A DNA stretch of 10,563 nt, from positions 1 through 10,563 of the forward strand of contig CAJTMQ010000056.1 of NCBI GenBank assembly GCA_910577215.1. Reading direction: 5' to 3'. Of the stretch, positions 5,401 through 10,563 are shown piece after piece (position 1 is the first letter of the stretch; each line of letters opens with the position of its first letter). The stretch is from an uncultured Eubacterium sp. GTDB taxonomy: Bacteria; Bacillota; Clostridia; Oscillospirales; Acutalibacteraceae. The position numbers and the translations under genes were made by a program. A model generated the notes under the pieces. The model was not told the DNA's origin. It was given only the letters and a program-made list of their open reading frames with translations, and ran no database searches.

Positions 5401-7987
5401 ATTTGCTGCCGGACGGATTAAGCATTTTTGCCATCTGATTGCCGTAATACGAAAAGCCGGAATTTGTTTTTGCCAAATCCACTACTGATTTTACATTTCC
5501 GTCGCTGTCATAATCATAGGTCTGGCCGTACTGTTCTTTATAGCAGAACGCTCCTGTCTGATAAGCGGCATTTACATTATGATTGTAGGAAAGTGATACC
5601 GCAACACTTGTGTAATCAGCGGGAACAATAAATTTTGCTGCCAGGAACTGCCACTTATCCTTAATATCGGCATTAAACGGCTTCCTCAGAGCACCAAGCC
5701 ATTTTCCGTTTGCATCATAATACTCAAACAGAAGTTCAAAATCAGGCTTATATGAATCATTATCCTTAGTTTTATTAATAGGTGCGGAAAAAGCATATGC
5801 CCACATTCCCACACTGAAAACATCATTCTTTTTGCCCGGTGCATAGATATACTGCTTAATAATCTTGTTTTTATTTTCTATTGAGCCGGTCAGCTTAGCA
5901 CAGTTTGAAAAGCCGGAAAGACCTGCATAAGTTGTTGTGATTTCATTGGAATCAAAGGTTTTCCACCCTGTTAAACCATTGATAAATGCTGAATTCTCCA
6001 CAAGGTTGCAGCTGCTTGCACCTGCACTTTTTTCAAGCTGAATATCATCAAACCATACTGTTCCGCTTGCGTTCGGACCAAAGCCCATTGTTGCACGAAC
6101 AGTACCGCCCGACGGCACGGTAAAGGTTACACTTCTGCGTTCCCAACCATTGGTTTTAGTTGTTTTTTCAATATTTTCATGTGAGATGTATGTGATGTTT
6201 GAATCAAGAATTTCTGCAAACATCTGTACACCGTCACCCGGAATTTCAGCTCCGTTTGTGTTGATGTACGCAGACAGCGTATATGTTCCTGCGGGCAGAT
6301 TGCTTACAGTCTGCACTGCATTTACACGCCCTGTGTTTGAAGCAGTTTTTGATACCTTAACAGAGTTTTTGGTTAGGTTATACTTGCTGCTGTCTACCGT
6401 AACAGAAGCACCTGCGGAATCATTGGTATAAATCCAGAAGCCTTCATATCCCCTTGTAAAACCTGGGTTTTTTACATAGTTTGTTGTGGTTTTAAGCACA
6501 CGTGATTCCGACAGCAGCTTATTTGCCTTATTGCTTGTGCTGTTGCCGCCTGAATATTCAAAAAACTGTGCAGAGCCGTCTGTGTTTGAAACCGTACCTG
6601 TTGTCTGACCGAAATCGTTAAACTGATATGTATAGCTTCGGTTTTGCAAATCGGTAATTGTTGTTTCATTCTGCTTATATGAAAAGCTGTATTTTTCAAG
6701 CAGATTACTGTCTGATGTGCCCCAGTTTATTGAAGAAACACGCTTTTGCGATGAAGAATCATAGTTAATTTTGGTGCGTGTACCGTCAATTCCTGTGATT
6801 TGCTGAACTAAATTATTGCTGTTATATGATAATTCAACCTTTTCACCATCTGCAAAAAGAATTGTACCTAATTTAAAATTAGGGCTTGAAAAGCTTGTTT
6901 TCCTGCCTGCGGGGTCTGTTATTGCAGTAACCAGCTTAGCATTGTCCTTATGATATGTGAAGGTATATGCTCTGCCCGCACCGTCAATAATCTGTTTTAT
7001 TCTTCTGACACTGCTTACCGTTTCATATGTAACCTTTGATGAAATATTTGCGGCACTCGTTATCTGATTAATACATCCCGAACTGTCAAAATACATTTTG
7101 TTGTTATCTTTATCAGTAACAATATATTTTGTCGTTGGTACATCTTTATCCGAGCCTACGGTAATAACCTTCAGGGAATAGCCCAAGCCATCCTCATCCT
7201 TGCCGTTGGTTTCGGAATTGTTTGCGAAGTAAAACCAATGCTTTGTTCCGTCTGCATCATTCAGGTAATATTTATATCCGTTATTCCATAATTCTCCGCT
7301 TTCCTGTTTAATGAATATATGGTAATTTGTCTGAACAGAATTTCCTAAATTAGAGTATGCAACAGTTGACTGATTTGAATTATATATAACCGACAGGTCA
7401 ACAGGCATAAGATTTCCGCCGTTATCCTGTGTGATTGGTTGTGTATATATAAAGTTACCGTTATAGTTATTTACACTTGCAGAACCGCCGCGTCCTGCTG
7501 TGATATTGGTATATGACCAATAGTCCTCATAGCCGGTCATATTTCGGTAGCTAATAAGCATTATAGGGCGATTCTGGTAATGCGTTGTAAAATAAGTAGA
7601 ATAAAACCATGCCTTTGCCGGAGCGGTTTTGGTTGTTGACAATGACACACCGTAATTAGGATACTCACCCGAATACCAGCCGCGCACGATGTCAGTAATT
7701 TCAAATTCACAGAATTTGTCTGTTGCTGTTGTTTCGGTAAGCACCTTATAATCCGTAATGCGGTTTTCACCATGCGGACCATTATTCCATGTAACCCTAT
7801 CCTGATCCCAGTTCTCAATCAGTCTTTTAACATCAACTGTCAGTCCAAGCTCACATTTCATCAGACCTACGTTAAGTCTGGCGTCAACAACCTTATCGGC
7901 AATACCCAGTTTTGGCAAATCGGTAAACTTTATATAGCTTTCAGTTTGTCCGTAGCCGTAAATATTGCCTACATACAGGCTGCCCAT
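2477..7987 (-). CDS. RHS-repeat polymorphic toxin with C-terminal AHH nuclease (5' end probably truncated)
   Basis: This 1836-residue RHS protein builds a beta-strand shell that encloses a C-terminal toxin. In order: DNRLRE-like region at about 1-150 (SYIKFTDLP, then WDQDRVTWNNGP at 60-71); YD/RHS repeats at about 300-480; two carbohydrate-binding-like modules at about 502-655 and 660-815 (NPGF, then NLVENSAFINGLTGW); more shell; a ricin-type beta-trefoil at about 905-1062 (QYWEAK, AQKFKLVK, SQKWYF); dense YD repeats at about 1065-1545; RHS core at about 1560-1660. The C-terminus has a hydrophobic segment (1672-1702), a Lys-rich linker and an AHH-type nuclease. The nuclease shows VHHIVAK (His1747, His1748), APAREVL, Asn1777 and HKSMHTKTYYDYVN (His1786, His1790). 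AHH proteins belong to the HNH/endonuclease VII superfamily. ATG 7987 is the only usable start. It has no Shine-Dalgarno, and the preceding in-frame codons (QGSFTTKKHTSTND) run up to TAG/TAA stops at 8030-8035. No secretion signal is present, so the original N-terminus seems lost. The immunity candidate overlaps the stop codon. Confidence 0.92.
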   Translation of the reverse strand: MGSLYVGNIYGYGQTESYIKFTDLPKLGIADKVVDARLNVGLMKCELGLTVDVKRLIENWDQDRVTWNNGPHGENRITDYKVLTETTATDKFCEFEITDIVRGWYSGEYPNYGVSLSTTKTAPAKAWFYSTYFTTHYQNRPIMLISYRNMTGYEDYWSYTNITAGRGGSASVNNYNGNFIYTQPITQDNGGNLMPVDLSVIYNSNQSTVAYSNLGNSVQTNYHIFIKQESGELWNNGYKYYLNDADGTKHWFYFANNSETNGKDEDGLGYSLKVITVGSDKDVPTTKYIVTDKDNNKMYFDSSGCINQITSAANISSKVTYETVSSVRRIKQIIDGAGRAYTFTYHKDNAKLVTAITDPAGRKTSFSSPNFKLGTILFADGEKVELSYNSNNLVQQITGIDGTRTKINYDSSSQKRVSSINWGTSDSNLLEKYSFSYKQNETTITDLQNRSYTYQFNDFGQTTGTVSNTDGSAQFFEYSGGNSTSNKANKLLSESRVLKTTTNYVKNPGFTRGYEGFWIYTNDSAGASVTVDSSKYNLTKNSVKVSKTASNTGRVNAVQTVSNLPAGTYTLSAYINTNGAEIPGDGVQMFAEILDSNITYISHENIEKTTKTNGWERRSVTFTVPSGGTVRATMGFGPNASGTVWFDDIQLEKSAGASSCNLVENSAFINGLTGWKTFDSNEITTTYAGLSGFSNCAKLTGSIENKNKIIKQYIYAPGKKNDVFSVGMWAYAFSAPINKTKDNDSYKPDFELLFEYYDANGKWLGALRKPFNADIKDKWQFLAAKFIVPADYTSVAVSLSYNHNVNAAYQTGAFCYKEQYGQTYDYDSDGNVKSVVDLAKTNSGFSYYGNQMAKMLNPSGSKYMYTYNNKKQPYYALSSDGLEYYFAYDDNGNVIKSETRSRKPATQIESGKKYLIVNAYSGFSINCGDTGNRGDDALTRRYSSATATQYWEAKAVSGTTDVYEFVSAKYPSMTLDVRSGSKDNGAYLQLYTINHAVKAQKFKLVKQSDGTFGIFTGTTDYAKCLDAQYDSQEIATTGKIRQNSCTKTALKESQKWYFYPVEKTEEKMIITEATYTDSGNFLKTLKDEVGAVTNYSYDEKKGTLQSVTDANGNATSYTYNEKNNVLTSVTAGGMKNSYSYSKDRLTAINVNGSVKYSFTYDAFGRTTANKVGNGTDWKTLSSMQYNSAGLMSKQTYGNGNYYDFTYDSLDRITQKRYNGDNSKRVTYLYGNNGNVAQITDYYTNTNTRFVYDLADRIVSQREYTGTKTSGGTLRSSTDYTYANKTNYLTGVKHFSPLGTQTIGYRYGNLSNGQMPDCIYGVTWNGKEKVSYTYDGLGRLTDKKTGSFNTTYSYPDIGATRTTTRLRSITTPAGTYTYNYDNIGNIKTADDGTYKTSYVYDELNQLVRVNDQKAGKSYTYTYINGNITSAKEYAYTAGELGEALSTKTWNYTDSVWKDLLTDYNGEAITYDTIGNPLTIGSKEFSWNGRQLAQLTNGDNTTVYAYNGDGQRISKTVNGTKTEYYYNGSILAGEKTGNTTTVFMYDNNGDAFGFTYNGKEYYYIKNAQNDVTAIADSSGKVVANYHYDAWGKLLEISGSNTDIANANPIRYRSYYYDSDTELYYLNTRYYSPDMCRFINADGYVQTGQGVLDKNMFAYCLNNSINRTDSNGTLSGLAMAAVAALVKMLPVIILVTTLTVCCYALTQPQVMQGMQSAVNAISNSVSNTVSKAKEKSAEKRKAKDSDQRVHHIVAKAAWRAAPAREVLRSVEINPTTAPENLITISHGLHKSMHTKTYYDYVNAKLEPCTNTAEVEAALLEIRADIEYAEATGVKRWDIS
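3017..3496 (-). repeat. RHS core homology arm, main-gene copy (480 bp, pairs with 879-1358)
   Basis: This part of the RHS gene covers about residues 1498-1657 and is repeated without gaps in the orphan cassette. Protein-level differences are few and conservative (for example VVANYHYD against VIANYQYD, GQGVLD against GQNILD), so many of the nucleotide changes are silent. The boundary at FAYC separates the conserved core from the exchangeable toxin end. Confidence 0.93.
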
Positions 7988-8107
7988 ATCATTTGTGCTT
8001 GTGTGTTTTTTTGTCGTAAATGATCCTTGCTATTAATTTCCTCACGGTTCTATTTTAATTCTAACCTTATTACATTCTCTTTTTGTTTGAGATAAAATGC
8101 ATAAAGA
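7988..8107 (-). other. junction between tRNA array and truncated RHS gene
   Basis: These 120 bases hold no recognisable promoter with well-spaced boxes and no ribosome binding site matched to the RHS start. The last 14 codons before ATG 7987 are open in the RHS frame and look like continuing protein. Then TAG and TAA occur in frame at 8030-8035. An A7 run on the minus strand (8006-8012) also lies here. The likely breakpoint that removed the RHS 5' end is therefore between about 8030 and the tRNA terminator. No integrase or transposase is visible. Confidence 0.5.
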
Positions 8108-8133
8108 AAAAGCACTTCATACGAAGTGCTTTT
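8108..8133 (-). terminator. intrinsic terminator of the tRNA operon
   Basis: AAAAGCACTTC and GAAGTGCTTTT form a perfect 11-bp stem with a four-base loop. On the minus strand the stem ends in a T-rich run (TTTTTCTTT). It starts two bases after the CCA of tRNA-Cys. Because both ends are A/T tracts it could also stop transcription from the other side. Confidence 0.9.
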
Positions 8134-8135
8134 AA

Positions 8136-8210
8136 TGGAGGCACCACCCAGATTTGAACTGGGGAGTGGAGCTTTTGCAGAGCTCTGCCTTACCACTTGG
8201 CTATGGTGCC
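8136..8210 (-). tRNA. tRNA-Cys (GCA)
   Basis: A 75-nt cloverleaf with acceptor GGCACCA/TGGTGCC, discriminator T (U) and encoded CCA. The anticodon stem GAGCT/AGCTC holds loop CTGCAAA, giving anticodon GCA. It is the last tRNA of the array, just before the terminator. Confidence 0.97.
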
Positions 8211-8219
8211 GAATATAAT

Positions 8220-8242
8220 GGGCACTAATAAATTTAGTGCCC
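8220..8242. other. hairpin in the tRNA-Gly/tRNA-Cys spacer
   Basis: GGGCACTAA and TTAGTGCCC form a perfect 9-bp stem with a five-base loop. On the minus strand no T run follows, so a processing or insulating structure between tRNA units is more likely than a terminator. Confidence 0.6.
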
Positions 8243-8244
8243 GA

Positions 8245-8320
8245 TGGAGCGGATTACGAGGCTCGAACTCGCTACCTCCACCTTGGCAAGGTGGCGCTCT
8301 ACCGGATGAGCTAAATCCGC
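8245..8320 (-). tRNA. tRNA-Gly (GCC)
   Basis: A 76-nt cloverleaf with acceptor GCGGATT/AATCCGC, discriminator T and encoded CCA. The anticodon stem CCACC/GGTGG holds loop TTGCCAA, giving anticodon GCC. Confidence 0.97.
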
Positions 8321-8327
8321 ATATAAC

Positions 8328-8403
<76 letters not shown>

Positions 8404-8409
8404 ACATGA

Positions 8410-8486
8410 TGGCGACCCGGAACGGACTTGAACCGTCGACCTCCTGCGTGACAGGCAGGCGTTCTAACCAGCTGAACTACCGGGCC
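8410..8486 (-). tRNA. tRNA-Asp (GTC)
   Basis: A 77-nt cloverleaf with acceptor GGCCCGG/CCGGGTC, discriminator G (the usual Asp identity base) and encoded CCA. The anticodon stem CCTGC/GCAGG holds loop CTGTCAC, giving anticodon GTC. Confidence 0.97.
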
Positions 8487-8490
8487 ATAC

Positions 8491-8516
8491 TTCACATAAG
8501 CTATTGCCTATGTGAG
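8491..8516. other. hairpin in the tRNA-Val/tRNA-Asp spacer
   Basis: TCACATA (8492-8498) pairs with TATGTGA (8509-8515) around a ten-base loop. It fills the 31-base spacer and has no T run. It is probably a spacer structure that affects tRNA processing. Confidence 0.45.
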
Positions 8517-8517
8517 T

Positions 8518-8593
8518 TGGTGGGAACAACAGGGCTCGAACCTGTGACCCTCTGCTTGTAAGGCAGATGCTCTCCCAGCTGAGCTATGCTCCC
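8518..8593 (-). tRNA. tRNA-Val (TAC)
   Basis: A 76-nt cloverleaf with acceptor GGGAGCA/TGTTCCC (one G-U pair), discriminator A and encoded CCA. The anticodon stem TCTGC/GCAGA holds loop CTTACAA, giving anticodon TAC. It is the first tRNA after the promoter. Confidence 0.97.
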
Positions 8594-8619
8594 ATTAATT
8601 GCTAACCGCAACGCTGATT

Positions 8620-8667
8620 ATAATACTATATCTTTATATAAAAGTCAACACTTTTTTTAAATTTTTT
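8620..8667 (-). promoter_or_regulatory. strong promoter of the tRNA array, with UP-like A/T tracts
   Basis: On the minus strand TTGACT (8648-8643) is followed after 17 bases by TATTAT (8625-8620). Upstream of the -35 box are two A runs with a T run between them (8652-8667), like an UP element. The predicted start is near 8613, about 20 bases before tRNA-Val. The whole promoter fits between the hslO stop and the first tRNA. Confidence 0.85.
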
Positions 8668-9546
8668 TTATTGAATTCTCTTTATTATATTATTTATGTC
8701 GCCAGATGTGAAAATATGCACCTTATCACAAAAATGACATTCAACTTTTGTATCTTCCTTACTCTCTGCCATTTCCTTTAAAGAATCAATACCTGTTGAA
8801 ATCAAAGCAGCTTCTACTCTTTCGCGTGAGCAGTTACATTTATAAACCGCTTCTGATTCATCAAGCTTGTCAATATCTATTCCCTGTAACGCTCTTTGAG
8901 CTATTTCATCAGCATTCATACCGTCAGCCAGCATCTGTGTAATAGACGGAATATCAGAGAGTGCTTTTTCGATTAAAGATATAGTTTCTTCGGGACAGCC
9001 AGGCAGAAGCTGAATTATAAATCCGCCTGCACAGTTAACGGTTAAATCGGGATTAACAAGAACACCGAGTGCACAAACAGACGGTGTCTGCTCCGATACG
9101 GCAAAATAGTTGGTTATATCTTCTGCAATTTCACCGCTTACAATTTCAGTAGTACCGATAAATGGCTCTTTTAAGCCGATATCTTTCATTACATACAGAT
9201 AGCCGCTTGAGCCTACTGCTCCTTTAACATCAAGCTTTCCTTTATCATTCAGAGGAATTTCAACAATTTTATTCTGAACATATCCCCTTGCATTTCCGTT
9301 GCTGTCTGAAACAGCGATAAATGAACCTGCAGGACCGTTGCCGTTCAATCTTAAAGTAACAGAATCATCTGCTCCTTTAAGCATAACCCCCATCATGGAT
9401 GAAGCAGTTATAAGTCTGCCAAGAGCGGCTGTAACAACTGCTGACGGCTGATGAATTTTTTCCATTTCACGCACCATTTCCGTTGTGTTGGCAGCAATTA
9501 CAAATGCACTGCCGTCCTGTGTAATATATCTAACAATATTTCCCAT
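8668..9546 (-). CDS. hslO: Hsp33 redox-regulated molecular chaperone
   Basis: A 292-residue protein, normal length for the family. Hsp33 is a cytosolic holdase that becomes active when oxidative unfolding releases its zinc and forms disulfides. The N-terminal domain shows typical features (VTAALGRLITASSMMG near 38-53, LRLNGNGPAGSFIAVSDSNG near 65-84, RGYVQN near 87-92). The C-terminal zinc switch is intact: CxC at Cys237/Cys239 and CxxC at Cys270/Cys273. The ATG at 9546 has an AAGGA box at suitable distance, located inside the end of the methyltransferase gene three bases upstream, so the two are one transcript. No hairpin terminator is seen after its stop; the tRNA promoter begins instead. 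Confidence 0.97.
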   Translation of the reverse strand: MGNIVRYITQDGSAFVIAANTTEMVREMEKIHQPSAVVTAALGRLITASSMMGVMLKGADDSVTLRLNGNGPAGSFIAVSDSNGNARGYVQNKIVEIPLNDKGKLDVKGAVGSSGYLYVMKDIGLKEPFIGTTEIVSGEIAEDITNYFAVSEQTPSVCALGVLVNPDLTVNCAGGFIIQLLPGCPEETISLIEKALSDIPSITQMLADGMNADEIAQRALQGIDIDKLDESEAVYKCNCSRERVEAALISTGIDSLKEMAESKEDTKVECHFCDKVHIFTSGDINNIIKRIQ

Positions 9547-9549
9547 AGT

Positions 9550-10275
9550 TTATTTCCTTCTGCAAACAAAATAAATACGTTCTGAGGTGCTTTCGGGTTT
9601 GTTAAATGAAATATCATCATAAATTCCCAAAACCTCAAAATAAGGGCTCAGAGCGTCTTCTAACACCTCAGCACTATAAGCTGTTTCAATAAATTCCTCG
9701 GAATATCTGTCATAATTATTTCCGTTGAATACGAAAAAATCCAGCATAATTCTTACTCTGTTACCCTCAAGCAGCTCATTATCCCAAGATAAAAAGTAAT
9801 CATCTTCATCAAAAACAAAGCTGTTATCGGCAAGAATGTTATTATGCTTATAAACTGTATTAATATCAAAAATAAAAATTCCGTTATTATTTAATGAATT
9901 ATAAACACATTTAAAGGTTTCCTTAACTTCGTAAATATCATTAAGATGATTTATTGAGTCAAGATTGCACATACAGGCATCAACAGTTTCTGCAAGGCTG
10001 AAATTCTGCATTTCCGATTTAATGAAAGAAATTTCACCTTTAGCTTTAAAATCAGCAGCAGAAAGCATTTCATCGCTTAAATCAATTCCGATTACATTAT
10101 AGCCCTTATTCTTCATATGCAGGCTCATTGAACCTGTTCCGCAGGCTAAATCAAGTATTGTACTGCCCTGCCTGATTCCGTATTCATTAAAAAAGTCAGA
10201 AATGTAATCACTTCTGACCTTATAATCAACATTTTCAGTTAGCTCATCATAATGAAGAGCAAAATAATTATACAT
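9550..10275 (-). CDS. class I SAM-dependent methyltransferase
   Basis: A 241-residue cytosolic protein. The SAM-binding glycine motif is ILDLACGTGS (residues 40-49), followed by the acidic end of strand 2 (VIGIDLSDEML, Asp65), a motif region CNLDSINHL (103-111), and NGIFIFDINT (131-140), which fits the next Rossmann strand. This is the general small-molecule type of methyltransferase; the substrate cannot be told from sequence. The ATG overlaps the stop of the upstream regulator by eight bases (ATGTATAA), and an AAAGGA box lies about seven bases before it. Translation is probably coupled on both sides, with hslO three bases downstream. Confidence 0.93.
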   Translation of the reverse strand: MYNYFALHYDELTENVDYKVRSDYISDFFNEYGIRQGSTILDLACGTGSMSLHMKNKGYNVIGIDLSDEMLSAADFKAKGEISFIKSEMQNFSLAETVDACMCNLDSINHLNDIYEVKETFKCVYNSLNNNGIFIFDINTVYKHNNILADNSFVFDEDDYFLSWDNELLEGNRVRIMLDFFVFNGNNYDRYSEEFIETAYSAEVLEDALSPYFEVLGIYDDISFNKPESTSERIYFVCRRK

Positions 10276-10563
10276 CTTCTGTTCCTTTTAATCTTTCAAA
10301 GATTTTATCATACCCGTCGCAACCATACTGAAGGCTTCTGTTAACTCTGCTTATTGTTGCAGTCGACGCCCCCGTTTCATTAACAATATCTGTATAAACA
10401 GATTTTTCGGACAGCATTTTTGCAACCACAATACGCTGACCTAATGTTCTCAGCTCCTGAACAGTGCATAAATCTTCAAAAAAATCATAGCATTCCTCAA
10501 TATCCTCTAACTGAAGAATTGCATTAAAAAGAAATTCAAGATTTTTATCATCTCTTTTAAGCG
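10268..10563 (-). CDS. YerC/YecD-type TrpR-like transcriptional regulator (5' partial)
   Basis: The frame is open from the window edge for 97 residues and ends at TAA 10270-10268. By comparison with the roughly 100-residue family only a few N-terminal residues are missing. Hallmarks are YDFFEDLCTVQELRTLGQR (about 25-43), VAKML, and the helix-turn-helix YTDIVNETGASTATISRVNR (about 56-75), followed by LQYGCDGY. Proteins of this family are related to the Trp repressor fold; their effector is generally not known. It overlaps the methyltransferase start by eight bases, so it heads or lies within the same operon as hslO. The promoter lies outside the window. Confidence 0.93.
   Translation of the reverse strand, partial: LKRDDKNLEFLFNAILQLEDIEECYDFFEDLCTVQELRTLGQRIVVAKMLSEKSVYTDIVNETGASTATISRVNRSLQYGCDGYDKIFERLKGTEDV

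Noticed and set aside
8006..8045. Possible frameshift in the A7 run joining a GTG start (8045) to the RHS frame
   Set aside because: The GTG frame reads to a stop without a slip, the GTG lacks a ribosome binding site, and the joined peptide would not provide a signal sequence.
8108..8210. tRNA-Cys as an attachment site of an integrated element
   Set aside because: No repeated tRNA 3' fragment and no integrase gene are seen within the window, so there is no positive evidence.

Overview
The window reads as a Bacillota chromosome segment, most likely from a gut-type clostridium (Oscillospirales/Ruminococcaceae-like). The evidence is AT-rich DNA with AGGA-type ribosome binding sites, a YerC-type TrpR-like regulator next to hslO, tRNA genes with encoded CCA ends, and a very large RHS protein carrying a DNRLRE-type N-terminus and sugar-binding inserts. 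Assignment below class is inference. Every gene lies on the minus strand, so the biological order runs from high to low coordinates.

Housekeeping part (about 8100-10563). A YerC/TrpR-like regulator (cut by the window edge), a class I SAM-dependent methyltransferase and the redox chaperone Hsp33 (hslO) are packed as an operon with an 8-nt overlap and a 3-nt gap. Immediately after hslO is a strong consensus promoter with A/T tracts. It drives five tRNA genes, Val(TAC)-Asp(GTC)-Phe(GAA)-Gly(GCC)-Cys(GCA), closed by a strong intrinsic terminator at 8108-8133.

Accessory part (1-8030): a polymorphic-toxin locus. The main gene (2477-7987) is an 1836-residue RHS protein. In order it has a DNRLRE-like region, YD repeats, two carbohydrate-binding-like modules, a ricin-type beta-trefoil, more YD repeats, the RHS core, a hydrophobic segment and a C-terminal AHH (HNH-superfamily) nuclease. 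It has no signal peptide, no good ribosome binding site and in-frame stops just upstream, so it looks 5'-truncated against the tRNA array. Overlapping its end is a beta-propeller-like protein (1602-2492), the positional immunity candidate. A hairpin flanked by two similar palindromes follows.

Next comes a displaced second toxin cassette (273-1358): an ungapped 480-bp copy of the RHS core arm (about 90% identical by hand alignment) fused to a different, glycine-zipper-rich C-terminus. Two things here are easily missed. A near-perfect TTGACC-17-TATAAT promoter sits just outside the end of the copied arm. And a GTG-started open frame of at least 90 codons begins immediately after the cassette stop behind a strong ribosome binding site and runs off the window start. 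It encodes a small protein with two hydrophobic helices and is the best candidate for the orphan cassette's immunity protein. Together this is an Rhs toxin-switching locus with one loaded toxin, one reserve toxin, and an apparently independent promoter that could keep the reserve module and its immunity expressed.
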